Source: Lachancea thermotolerans CBS 6340
Taxonomy: Eukaryota > Ascomycota > Saccharomycetes > Saccharomycetales > Saccharomycetaceae
Length of the DNA: 64,000 bases
Assembly: GCF_000142805.1 (NCBI RefSeq)
Contig: NC_013079.1
Location: 682,001-746,000 of the forward strand
Direction: 5' to 3'
How positions within the stretch are numbered: position 1 is the stretch's first letter; the number at the start of each line of letters is the position of its first letter. The translations under genes and the position numbers were made by a program. The notes under the pieces were generated by a model, which was given only the letters and a program-made list of their open reading frames with translations, was not told the DNA's origin and searched no databases. This document shows, piece by piece, positions 36,712-45,524 of the stretch.

Positions 36712-37635
36712 TCATCTACGTGCCCTTCCTGCTCGTTCAAGGCTGTCGTCAATGAGAAACCAGCCTGGATAATAATTTAACGTTCCTGCTTCCTGTAATA
36801 TTTTGGCGTCAGAACTAGAAAACGCCGAAACACGGACCTCGTCCGTGGGCTCTTCCTTGCCATAAGCATTTCGAATTTCCCATTCAAAGTGATTCTTTAA
36901 GCCATTGTTATCGCGGTCTGCGCCCGGGCTTCTTTTGAGGTATGGATTAGGTATTGTTGAATTAACAGAACCTACTGAGGTAAATCCTTTCTCGTATAAC
37001 CCGCATATTTCCTCATTTGAATAAAGCAGAAGGCTCCATACGTTGGAAAGGCTCCAATGTAATAATGGCTGAATTCTCATAAACTCTGGCCAGTCACTAT
37101 CTGTCTTTTGAACACACTTCAGGTCTGCCCCAAAGGGATCTGTGTAGCGTATTCCTATTACGATAGCCTGGGTATGTGTGTTGTGTTCGAGGTAGTTTTT
37201 GAAAGCTTCGGGCATACTAGTTTGGTTTCGCGGTGACTCGTAGACAGATAAAAAATAACGACTTCGGGTGGTTTCAATTGATTCCTCCAAAGTCCTGAAT
37301 GTTTCAGCCTGGTTAATGTATACTGTCGGTAAAGACTTGAGCGGAAATAAGTGGTATTCAGGTGGATATTGCGATACTTGGATGCTGCTCAAAAAAAACT
37401 CCCATAGGCATGAGAGGTAGAGTATCAGCAACGCCTGGCAATCTTTACCACCATTATATGAAAACGAAATCTGGTCGCTGAATGGATTCCATCTCGGAAA
37501 GATTTCTTGAAGGAAGTGGTTTCTCGTAATTCGTATGGCGACCTTTGTAGACTCAATGATGGCTGAATCGTTATTCGCTGAGAGGTAAGATGTTGTGATA
37601 TTGTAGCAGTGGGCCGAAACTTCTCCTAGATTCAT
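36712..37635 (-). CDS. FAD1: FAD synthetase (FMN adenylyltransferase)
   Basis: A 307-residue protein (S. cerevisiae Fad1, 306) that adenylates FMN to FAD in the cytosol. The PAPS-reductase-like fold is shown by the PP-loop-type ISFSYNGGKDCQALLILYLS near residue 55-75. Further family segments are AIVIGIRYTDPFGADLKCVQ near 155-175 and RIQPLLHWSLSNVWSLL near 190-205. The gene is minus strand, as YDL045C, downstream of MTF2. Confidence 0.93.
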   Translation of the reverse strand: MNLGEVSAHCYNITTSYLSANNDSAIIESTKVAIRITRNHFLQEIFPRWNPFSDQISFSYNGGKDCQALLILYLSCLWEFFLSSIQVSQYPPEYHLFPLKSLPTVYINQAETFRTLEESIETTRSRYFLSVYESPRNQTSMPEAFKNYLEHNTHTQAIVIGIRYTDPFGADLKCVQKTDSDWPEFMRIQPLLHWSLSNVWSLLLYSNEEICGLYEKGFTSVGSVNSTIPNPYLKRSPGADRDNNGLKNHFEWEIRNAYGKEEPTDEVRVSAFSSSDAKILQEAGTLNYYPGWFLIDDSLERAGRARR

Positions 37636-37667
37636 GGGGCTTACAAAGGGACCGCTTTATGGCGCTG

Positions 37668-37781
37668 TTATATTACGATTGTTCTCAATCCCAAAGCCAT
37701 TATAAAGACTGTCAAGAAGATGAGAAACGTAGCACATGATGCGAATAAAGTGTTGATATATACAGGATAATGAGGATGCAT
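37668..37781 (-). CDS. Possible 37-residue single-pass membrane microprotein
   Basis: A 37-codon ORF whose ATG overlaps the MTF2 stop codon (TAATG on the minus strand). It encodes a short polar N-terminus followed by a strongly hydrophobic stretch of about 25 residues (TLFASCATFLIFLTVFIMAL) and ends in a short tail with one Arg. The layout is that of a small single-span membrane protein. I know no counterpart at this position in S. cerevisiae. Such a short ORF may arise by chance, so the call is weak. Confidence 0.25.
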   Translation of the reverse strand: MHPHYPVYINTLFASCATFLIFLTVFIMALGLRTIVI

Positions 37782-39031
37782 TACATTAGACTCTCTTTCA
37801 GCTTCTTCAGGTACATTTCGACGTAGTTGAGATCTTGCGCGTTTTCTCGGCACCACACCAGGCCAACTGTCTGCAGGTTTTCGGATCCTTCAGTCTCCTC
37901 TAAAATTCCGTCGTTCATATACTGCATACTTTTTGCGATATAGTCAAGAAGATCGACGGTCCGCAGGTCCCCCATTATACCGTTGACACTCATCTCTTTG
38001 ACGATATCTTTCAGCTGATGAATTTCTTGGAAGTTTTCCCACGAGTATTCGATCAAAAGGTTGTAGAAGTCAACATTACAAATGTTGAGATACAGCGACA
38101 TGTCCGAAGCTCGCTTGCAAGCGTTGTAGACCAGAGATATTAGCGTGTATTTTCTATTGGAAGGAAAGCTGAAACTGTCACTTGTCAAAATAAATCTGAT
38201 GACAAATGGCATTGTTATGTCGAAAGGCTGTGGCAGCTGGTTCGGGTCGCTGCTTGCTGATTTTTCAATATCCGCAAATGTATTTGCTGTATGTTTCTCT
38301 AGCGTAGTGTCTCTAGTACGATACTGCTTGAGGTAGCCTTCTAACACCTCGATACAGTCGCTGTCCGTTTGGATGCGCGAGAATAAATACGACATGTGTG
38401 GCCTCAAAAGTTCTTCGAGTTTTGCGTTGAGCTTATGTTTAGTTTCAATCTGGTTTAGGGTCTCTGGGCTTATTTCTCGCCCAGATGCCTTCGCCTTTGC
38501 AAGGGTGCCTTTCGAAAGGATTTTGCCAAGGTATTCGGATGTTGTTCTTGTAGCGGAGTCATCACCTGAATCTGCAAAATATGTAGAAGTCAAGGACACA
38601 GGGTACTTTCTGATGTCATCCGTTGTTAATCTTGCAAGCCCCGCTGAACCAACATTGCCTTCTGTATCAGCATCTTCAAGAAAGCGCGATAGCTTCAAGG
38701 TTTGAGAATCAGATTTCTTCTTCTCGAACACGATCTGCAAATCATTGCCCTTGTGCATTTGGTTTTGGTCGTCCTTTGTTAGTGAAATTATTGGTTTCAG
38801 CAGTTCTTTAGTCTTCTTCTTTTGCTCATCCTTTTTCATGATTTGAGAGAAGATCTGTTCAAAGAGAGTCCTCTCTTGTACCGTTGATATCTGCTCGTCT
38901 TTGAATCCACTCGCATCTGAGGTCTGTCGTTCACGAAGGGTTCTCAAGTGACTGAATTGTTGTTTGCGAGCCCCAATACCTCTATGCAGCTGCCCTAGTA
39001 GCCGCGGATTTGGTTCAAAGTTCAAACGCAT
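37781..39031 (-). CDS. MTF2: Mitochondrial RNA processing and translation factor Mtf2/Nam1
   Basis: A 416-residue protein (S. cerevisiae Mtf2, 440). Mtf2/Nam1 is a matrix protein that interacts with mitochondrial RNA polymerase Rpo41 and couples transcription to processing and translation of intron-containing messages. The start MRLNFEPNPRLLGQLHRGIG is basic and fits a presequence. The C-terminal part contains the best conserved stretch, RFILTSDSFSFPSNRKYTLI followed by SLVYNACKRASDMSLYLNI. Identification rests on similarity from memory and position between FAD1 and PRP11 as in YDL045C-YDL043C. Confidence 0.85.
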   Translation of the reverse strand: MRLNFEPNPRLLGQLHRGIGARKQQFSHLRTLRERQTSDASGFKDEQISTVQERTLFEQIFSQIMKKDEQKKKTKELLKPIISLTKDDQNQMHKGNDLQIVFEKKKSDSQTLKLSRFLEDADTEGNVGSAGLARLTTDDIRKYPVSLTSTYFADSGDDSATRTTSEYLGKILSKGTLAKAKASGREISPETLNQIETKHKLNAKLEELLRPHMSYLFSRIQTDSDCIEVLEGYLKQYRTRDTTLEKHTANTFADIEKSASSDPNQLPQPFDITMPFVIRFILTSDSFSFPSNRKYTLISLVYNACKRASDMSLYLNICNVDFYNLLIEYSWENFQEIHQLKDIVKEMSVNGIMGDLRTVDLLDYIAKSMQYMNDGILEETEGSENLQTVGLVWCRENAQDLNYVEMYLKKLKESLM

Positions 39032-39227
39032 CGGAACTCTATTTTCCTTTTACCTAAACATTAATTGCAGCTCAGAAGATGATATAACTATTTCAGCCAA
39101 TATAATTATTGAATTAATATCTACAACAGAAAATACAAAGTCGTCGTGCCAGAAGGCAGAATTATTTCGCCCCTATTGATGAGTCTAATTAGTTACTATT
39201 TCACAGACTCATTCCCATAAACCGATA

Positions 39228-40883
39228 CTAGAATCCTTCCAGCGCTCGTGTAGCCTTTTCAAGCCTTCTCATGCCCTCTTGAAATCTTTCAGGATCGAGA
39301 ACCATATCAGCTGTTAGTCGTGACAAAGAATCCACCAATCTCTCAAGGGCTCTCTTTTCTTCCGTTTTCATTCCCAGGTTTGAAAACTCAGATCCGATGA
39401 GTGTTCCTTTAGTGACATTGAGCATTTGGGATATGGTATCTATATCAAATGAGCGCATTTCACGTTTCCGCTTTGCCTTTTGCTTGTTCTTGTGAGGGGC
39501 TGTACGAAGTTGGTGTGAGGCGGAACTCGTAGTGTTCTTCACGTGCTTCGAGTCATGGTTGGGCTTGGCTTTTTGAAATGTTTCATCCACAATGTCTTCG
39601 TAATCATCATCACTGTCATAATTTGAGGTTTGGCTCGCCTTCATCACGGATGCTGGTAGACTAGGTAGTCTCGGTGGTTTTTCGGGATCGACGCGCTCGG
39701 ATGAAGGCAGAACAATAGTGTCCTCTCTGTCAATCGAAGCTTGCTTGCGATGAATTTTTTCTGTTACGGGAACCGTAGGCAGCGGTCTATGATAGTAGCT
39801 ATCGTCATCGCGCTTACCGAAGTTATCTTCTTCAGTATTGTATTGGTTGTCTTGGTCTGCAGCAGAATAATAGGTACTAGATTTGTTAGTACTAGCACGC
39901 GAAACATTCTCAGTCTCTTGCAATATCTGCTGTTGGAGTTGATTTTGAATGTCCTCCAGTCCATCTTTGATGAACATATGGGACTTGGGCCTATTACGGC
40001 TTCTAGGGGGAATTGATGGGTTGTACTCTGTAGTGGAAGAGCGATCAGGGTCTTTGTTCTGAGCGCAGCTATCGAGCACCTTTGTGTGTAGCGAAGGTAC
40101 GATGCTCGAAGTCATGGAATGAACGTCCCCACTATCTTTGGCTACGCCAACTGCGGATCTGTTTGTTAATGAACGTACTGGTGAGTGAAAAGCTTCGAGT
40201 GGTGACGTTCCTTTGGAGTTTTCTGCATCGCTCTCTTCCTCAATTTGATCAATATGAATTGGATTCTCTTCATGACCCTCGCCACTCTCTAAGTTCTGCG
40301 CGTAGAAGCGTGGAGCACTGCTCGAACCTGACGCACTTATTGTTGAGAAATTGTGGGAATGGCCGCTCTCGCTGGCAAGATTCCCGGACCCAATTGAAGA
40401 ATGGTTTTTGGAATGTGAGCGATTAGATGCTAACCTCAAAGGAGAGCGTACACCAGACACATGTTTCAAATTAAGCGCCAATCCAACAGGAGAAGACTCT
40501 GCCCCATCTTGTTCCAACATTTCTTCACGGACGACTGTTTCTTCTGAGACAGGAACATTTACCGCAGAATAAACCACAGAAGCATCCTTTCCGCTCGGCA
40601 CTCCAGCCTTTGTAACGACGTAAGATACAGGGACCCCTTCGTGTATGCTCGCCGAATAATCCGAAATAAGACTTTCCCTATTCCCAGGACTACTGTTGAC
40701 GTAGCTCATAGGGCTTGAAAAGGCCGGATGCAGAGCTGGAGGACGGGAAAGCGTGTCCGTTTTAGATATTTGCGATTTGGTGGGACTGCTGGGGGTAGAC
40801 CTCTGTACATATAGCGCGTCGTCGTTTCCATCATCATGAAACGAATCAATCATGGCTGAAAGCCTCTTAGTATTCGTGTTCAT
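39228..40883 (-). CDS. NBA1: Bud-neck polarity regulator Nba1
   Basis: A 551-residue, largely disordered, Ser- and Asp-rich protein (S. cerevisiae Nba1, 501). Nba1 sits at cytokinesis remnants with Nap1 and Nis1 and blocks Cdc42 activation at old division sites. The first residues RLSAMIDSFHDD and the C-terminal helical region (SFDIDTISQMLNVTKGTLIG, then LVDSLSRLTADMVLDPERFQ) are the best conserved parts. There are several Ser/Pro and Thr/Pro sites suited to Cdk. Placement beside SDH5 and NUF2 matches YOL071W-YOL069W. Identity rests on position plus these terminal motifs. Confidence 0.8.
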   Translation of the reverse strand: MNTNTKRLSAMIDSFHDDGNDDALYVQRSTPSSPTKSQISKTDTLSRPPALHPAFSSPMSYVNSSPGNRESLISDYSASIHEGVPVSYVVTKAGVPSGKDASVVYSAVNVPVSEETVVREEMLEQDGAESSPVGLALNLKHVSGVRSPLRLASNRSHSKNHSSIGSGNLASESGHSHNFSTISASGSSSAPRFYAQNLESGEGHEENPIHIDQIEEESDAENSKGTSPLEAFHSPVRSLTNRSAVGVAKDSGDVHSMTSSIVPSLHTKVLDSCAQNKDPDRSSTTEYNPSIPPRSRNRPKSHMFIKDGLEDIQNQLQQQILQETENVSRASTNKSSTYYSAADQDNQYNTEEDNFGKRDDDSYYHRPLPTVPVTEKIHRKQASIDREDTIVLPSSERVDPEKPPRLPSLPASVMKASQTSNYDSDDDYEDIVDETFQKAKPNHDSKHVKNTTSSASHQLRTAPHKNKQKAKRKREMRSFDIDTISQMLNVTKGTLIGSEFSNLGMKTEEKRALERLVDSLSRLTADMVLDPERFQEGMRRLEKATRALEGF

Positions 40884-41205
40884 TGTTTCAGTTAAGAGAC
40901 CACAGCTCCTTGTGATATATCAAAAGCGCTGCAGTTGAGCACAAAGTGCTGTTTGGTGAAACTATTCATTATAGTTATTTTAAAGAAGCAAGATCAATTG
41001 ATGTATATCTATTGTCGTAGGCTATCATCAATACTCCAAAAACGGAAAAAGATAAACATCAACATAAATTGAAAGCTCAGCGCATCGCTCATCTCACGGG
41101 CAGAAGAATGAGCGAAAACAAGCAAAGGCTCTTCGGCAAGCAGCGGCTTTCGACTTTGTTAGAAAAATCCTTGAACCAAATCGACGAACTCCTATGTAAA
41201 ATGTT
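40884..41205. other. NBA1 promoter and FMO-like gene 3' flank
   Basis: 322 bp without a supported gene. A 62-codon ORF from 41069 runs into the FMO-like gene on the opposite strand and does not look like a conserved protein. Confidence 0.35.
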
Positions 41206-42921
41206 TTATAAATGTTCAGGCCCCATTGTGTCAAAAAACCTAGCTTTCAGCGTTTGAATTCCTTTCTCGGACAAATCAGCCGAGTTATCAGGAAATAACA
41301 TGGTGTTTCGGTGGTTTTCTCTGAAGAGGGGCTTGCAATAGTCCAACCACTCCTCCTTAAGCGCTGGTAATGGGTAATAAAAGTGAAAGGCACCGTTGTT
41401 GCCGGTTTTTAGTAGTCTATTTTGTGACCACTTGAGTTGTTCTTGAACAGAGGGCAGAACCTTGGACCATATAGAGTTGAAGATCGGACCATCCTGAGGG
41501 GCTTCCTCGTTAAAAAGGTTGTTAAACCTAGACCATACGCCTGTTAAGGCTTGAGAAGAAATGTTAAACGATTGGAAGTTAGCATTGCTTGAGACGCCAA
41601 CGAATCCCATTGTGGGGTCTGCAATAGAAAAAGTATGCAGGTAGAGGCCCGTTACACGAGACACATTAGATGGCGCAGCGTCAAAGTTTCGCGAATCGGG
41701 GGTAATCAACACACGATAGCTTTCTAAAAGCCTCTTTGATATAAAAGGGAAGGTGTAAAGGTATCCTGTGGCAAAAATTACATCTGAAATATTGTCAAAA
41801 ATGCTGCCATCTTGAAACTGTAGAGCAGGCATATCATGAGATGACACAAACTTGGCAATTGGACCCTTCACCTCAACTTTTGACGTCTTTGAAAGCCACT
41901 CATCGAACCAATAAAAAGGATTAGCAGTATTTTCGGGCATAGGTGGGGTATTCGATGACAGAATTATTTCAAGGTTTCCTTGGGCTTTGTCCAGAATTGG
42001 GACAAGCCGCTTCAAAACGTCCATAGCACTGAAACTTTTGCCTACAATCACGACTCGCCTTTTATCGAGTAAAACTTCCTCCTTCAGTTGAGGAAAACGC
42101 TTGTTGTACCAAAGGTCAAGATCTCTAACGTGCGACAAGACGTTGGGAAATTGTGTGTTGAACTCGTGAATGCCAGATTCAACGCCAGTTAAGTTACTCA
42201 TGTAAAAAGGAACATATGGGCACGTAAAGTGGCCGTTGGCAATAACAACAGCATCAAACAGTTCCATGTACCACTCATCTTGCTCACTTCCCGGTGGATG
42301 ACGCCTAGCAACTATAACCCATTTATCAGGGGAAATTTTATCCAGATACTCAATGCATGTGTTTTTCCTGAATGTTTTCGATCCTTCAGATTCCTCGATG
42401 AACTTTTCAAAGTTCATCTGCACCTGGTCAAGGGTGACCAGAGGTGAGATATCGGCGTTTCGCGAAGCATATGTATTCAAATTTTCGGGGCCAAACGCCA
42501 TCAATTCGCCAGGAACGTTTGTCATGAGCCCATCGTAGACTCCAGTTTTTGACGAATTAATCAATCCATCTCTTGGAAGATGTTTGTGCACTAGTCGTAA
42601 AGGCTTTGTCACACTCGTACCATTGAAAGGCCGAAGGCTTGCAATACGACCATTACTCACGAGCGGCGATCCGTATTGAAAGATATCCTCTGGTGAATAG
42701 CTAGTTCCTAAGTTGTGCGGCAACTTTCTCAATTCTTCAAAGACCTGAGGAGAGTCTATTCCCGAACCCGGCTTGTCACTCCACACTCCTCCTAAACAAT
42801 TTCTGGTCTCAAAGCCCACCACCTCCCACCTTTGTCTTTCTGATTCTTTAAAGAGATCGTTAGCAGCAATTAGCCCAGCCGGGCCTCCACCAATAACTGC
42901 AATCTTTTTGATTGGACACAT
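41206..42921 (-). CDS. Flavin-containing monooxygenase-like FAD/NADPH protein
   Basis: A 571-residue flavoprotein with two Rossmann motifs. The FAD-binding IAVIGGGPAGLIAANDL is at residues 7-23, and the NADPH-binding RVVIVGKSFSAMDVLKRL lies near 290. The ATGY segment (DVIFATGYLYTFPF) is at about 380. The FMO identifying sequence FxGxxxHxxxF/Y is degenerate here (FPNVLSHVRDL). The protein is larger than S. cerevisiae Fmo1 (432 residues) and only distantly related. It resembles fungal FMO-like oxidases of unknown substrate. In S. cerevisiae NBA1 and NUF2 are adjacent, so this gene is extra at the locus. No signal or membrane segment was seen; likely cytosolic. Confidence 0.8.
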   Translation of the reverse strand: MCPIKKIAVIGGGPAGLIAANDLFKESERQRWEVVGFETRNCLGGVWSDKPGSGIDSPQVFEELRKLPHNLGTSYSPEDIFQYGSPLVSNGRIASLRPFNGTSVTKPLRLVHKHLPRDGLINSSKTGVYDGLMTNVPGELMAFGPENLNTYASRNADISPLVTLDQVQMNFEKFIEESEGSKTFRKNTCIEYLDKISPDKWVIVARRHPPGSEQDEWYMELFDAVVIANGHFTCPYVPFYMSNLTGVESGIHEFNTQFPNVLSHVRDLDLWYNKRFPQLKEEVLLDKRRVVIVGKSFSAMDVLKRLVPILDKAQGNLEIILSSNTPPMPENTANPFYWFDEWLSKTSKVEVKGPIAKFVSSHDMPALQFQDGSIFDNISDVIFATGYLYTFPFISKRLLESYRVLITPDSRNFDAAPSNVSRVTGLYLHTFSIADPTMGFVGVSSNANFQSFNISSQALTGVWSRFNNLFNEEAPQDGPIFNSIWSKVLPSVQEQLKWSQNRLLKTGNNGAFHFYYPLPALKEEWLDYCKPLFRENHRNTMLFPDNSADLSEKGIQTLKARFFDTMGPEHL

Positions 42922-43213
42922 CTTAAATTATGCAGATTTCTCGTTTTCTATACAACTTCAGGCTGTAACAAAGGCGGATTAGAGTTGTCCGTAGTAGCTT
43001 GAGCCAAAAAATCTCCTCAAAAGCAGTGGCGGAAATCCAGGTAAGTGATTCAGTGTTTCAATGTCCTTTCTGCACGCTCCTTCGGAGTTTGGGTTACATT
43101 TGACTTATAATAGTCTCGAAGAATCCAAGAAAAGATCAAAAATCGTTTAAATACAGTAAACATCAAGTTCAACTCAGATTTGGCAAAGGGTGACAGAGAA
43201 AGCCAATGGAGGT

Positions 43214-44557
43214 ATGAACAAGGATATATTTCCACTTCTGGATCTACAGGAGCTGGTACTATGTCTCCAAAGCTGCGACTTCGCTCTAGCTAGTGAGGAA
43301 AACATCTCGCGTCCTACCTCTCAGTATGTCATTACATTGTACAAGCAGATCATTGACAGTTTTACAGGGGTTGCGCCTGACACGCTGATCAGCGACGGCG
43401 ATGCGGCAGTCAGGCCAACAAGCGAAGTTGCAGGAGAAGACCCGGTTTACAAGGAAACGCTACGCATGCTAACACTCAACAAAATATGCTTTAAGTTCTT
43501 CCAGGATATAGGCGTCTCTGACTTCAACATGATGGACCTGTATAAGCCGGATGCTTTGAGAACTCAACGATTTCTGAGTGCTGTTGTCAATTATGCGCGA
43601 TTCCGCGAAGAACGAATGGCCGACTGCGACCAGTTCATGTCTCAAACCGAATCACTCTTAAACCAGCTTCGAGAGAAGTTTGACGACTATAACTTCTTGC
43701 AGCAGCAGGTTGCTAAGCACTACGAGCTTGCCGACTTAGCAGAAGGAGAAAGTCTTGCCTTCCTTGAAGCCAACAATCGGAACCTCGAAAATCAGTTGAA
43801 AAAGCTGACGCAGGTTCAAGAAGCCTTCACCATTGACTACAATAACTACAAGAGTAGCAAACAAAAGCTAATGTCACAGTTAGAAAGTTTAGGGTTTGAA
43901 CTTATCGAACTGGAGTCACAAAGAGACAAACTTCACCGATACTCCGAAACAGATATTAGCAGCCTTCAAGAGAGCATGAATGAGTTCTCCCAAATGCTCG
44001 ATGAGCAGCAAGGCAATTTGGCGAAAATGCAGTCTCAATACAAAGTACTCTCGAAGTCAACAGAAACCTTTCATGCTATCACGCTCGAACTTTACGAGTT
44101 GCTACGGATAATATCAACAGACTTGCAAGAATCACATTTGAGAGAAATTGGGCTTCTCGAAATAAAGCAGCAATTAGCTAAAAGTGAGGCCAAGATGAAT
44201 AACCTTTTAACATCAGGGGTTATGATGAAGCTTTCCAGCTTACAATCGCAGCTTGCTATGCAAAAACAACGTCTCCGGGAGCTTGAAGAAACAACAGAAA
44301 GGAAACAGAATGAGAATACTTTAGCCCTTCAAAATTTACAGAGGGAGTTTGCGGAGGAAGTCATGCCTGAGGTCCAAAAGATTGATGAGCACGTCGAAAA
44401 GGAGTTGTTTGGTAAAGTTATAAAGTCCCTTGAAAAAGATATGCAGGCGTTGCGGGACGACTTCAAAAAAGATTCGGTTGCCATAGACTTAGAATATTCT
44501 CTCCTTGCGTCTCACATCAAAAACTATGTTCAACAGATGCTGGAAAAAATCAGCTGA
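43214..44557 (+). CDS. NUF2: Kinetochore Ndc80 complex subunit Nuf2
   Basis: 447 residues from the ATG at 43214 (S. cerevisiae Nuf2, 451). Nuf2 pairs with Ndc80 in the outer kinetochore complex that binds microtubules. The N-terminal calponin-homology domain begins NKDIFPLLDLQELVLCLQSC and includes DFNMMDLYKPDALRTQRFLS and VNYARFREERM. Residues from about 150 to the end form a long coiled coil. The first ATG upstream (43206) is out of frame and opens a three-codon ORF that overlaps this start by four bases. Matches YOL069W. Confidence 0.96.
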   Translation: MNKDIFPLLDLQELVLCLQSCDFALASEENISRPTSQYVITLYKQIIDSFTGVAPDTLISDGDAAVRPTSEVAGEDPVYKETLRMLTLNKICFKFFQDIGVSDFNMMDLYKPDALRTQRFLSAVVNYARFREERMADCDQFMSQTESLLNQLREKFDDYNFLQQQVAKHYELADLAEGESLAFLEANNRNLENQLKKLTQVQEAFTIDYNNYKSSKQKLMSQLESLGFELIELESQRDKLHRYSETDISSLQESMNEFSQMLDEQQGNLAKMQSQYKVLSKSTETFHAITLELYELLRIISTDLQESHLREIGLLEIKQQLAKSEAKMNNLLTSGVMMKLSSLQSQLAMQKQRLRELEETTERKQNENTLALQNLQREFAEEVMPEVQKIDEHVEKELFGKVIKSLEKDMQALRDDFKKDSVAIDLEYSLLASHIKNYVQQMLEKIS

Positions 44558-44593
44558 AGCAGCGTGATAGTGCTAAAGATATCATTTGTAACA

Positions 44594-45352
44594 TTAATCC
44601 TTAAAAAAAAACTGTACGTAAAGAGTCTGATTGTCTTCGTCCCAGTAGGTAAACTTGCTATTGAAATCATCAACCGATTTGGCACCAGATGTGTTGAAAG
44701 CTGCGCTATTGGTTAAGATTTCTTCGTTAGGTATCTCTATTGCAATAGCTTTGAAGGGTTCAAAAGCTATAATCAGATACTTTTTGTCACTTTCTTCTCT
44801 GGTGAATTCAAGGCTTGACATTATCCTTACATATGGCCGATCACCGCCATCCTCGGAAGGTTCGGGATTTGTGTATATGACTCTCATTGCAATTCCACGA
44901 CTGTTTGTTGTGGGATCTCGAACTTTTGCAACTTGGTAGTTCGGTACTATACCGTTATCTTTGATTTGTGAACGGAGTTGCTCCACTGTTTTTTTGAATT
45001 TAAGCTCTTCTGGTGACACTGCGTCTTGCTGCTGTGAAGAGGTTGTACCACCTCTCCTTATGAGATTCAAACCATGCTTCTTGCCCTCCAGATGTCTCTC
45101 TACACTAGTCCATGACATGTGGATTGTATTGCAAAGCTTGCAAACCAGGCGTCCTGCATGGTTTTTATAAATATAGGGGTTCTTCTTACTTAGTTCCTCG
45201 TCTTCCTTGCTGATCCCTTGGAAAGAATATGGCACTTCTTCACCATCTTTCAGAAGATCTTCAACTTGTTTCCTCCTGTGAAGATTCTCTTGGGATGACG
45301 ATGCAATGCCACCTGAGCCCTTTTTGGAGCCTGCCCTGTTTTGGTAATCCAT
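44594..45352 (-). CDS. PRP11: Splicing factor SF3a subunit Prp11
   Basis: A 252-residue protein (S. cerevisiae Prp11, 266), counterpart of human SF3a66. It joins Prp9 and Prp21 in the U2 snRNP at prespliceosome formation. The matrin-type zinc finger reads LVCKLCNTIHMSW with the His pair in VERHLEGKKHGLNL (residues about 69-98). The C-terminal part GIAMRVIYTNPEPSEDG and the final WDEDNQTLYVQFFFKD are conserved. The window also carries its partner PRP9 at the right edge. Converges with NUF2; only 36 bp separate the stops. Confidence 0.95.
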   Translation of the reverse strand: MDYQNRAGSKKGSGGIASSSQENLHRRKQVEDLLKDGEEVPYSFQGISKEDEELSKKNPYIYKNHAGRLVCKLCNTIHMSWTSVERHLEGKKHGLNLIRRGGTTSSQQQDAVSPEELKFKKTVEQLRSQIKDNGIVPNYQVAKVRDPTTNSRGIAMRVIYTNPEPSEDGGDRPYVRIMSSLEFTREESDKKYLIIAFEPFKAIAIEIPNEEILTNSAAFNTSGAKSVDDFNSKFTYWDEDNQTLYVQFFFKD

Positions 45353-45524
45353 TTGGCTTCTTTGGAAAATTCGAAAATTGCAGCGCTATCCCATAACTAG
45401 TTTGCCAACAAGTCTTCGATGAGCTTTCTTTAGATGCTTTTTGTCACGTTATATAATTTAATACAAATTATTAATCCTAACAACCAGCGCTTCAGGAGAC
45501 TGATAAAACAATATATTTTACAAT

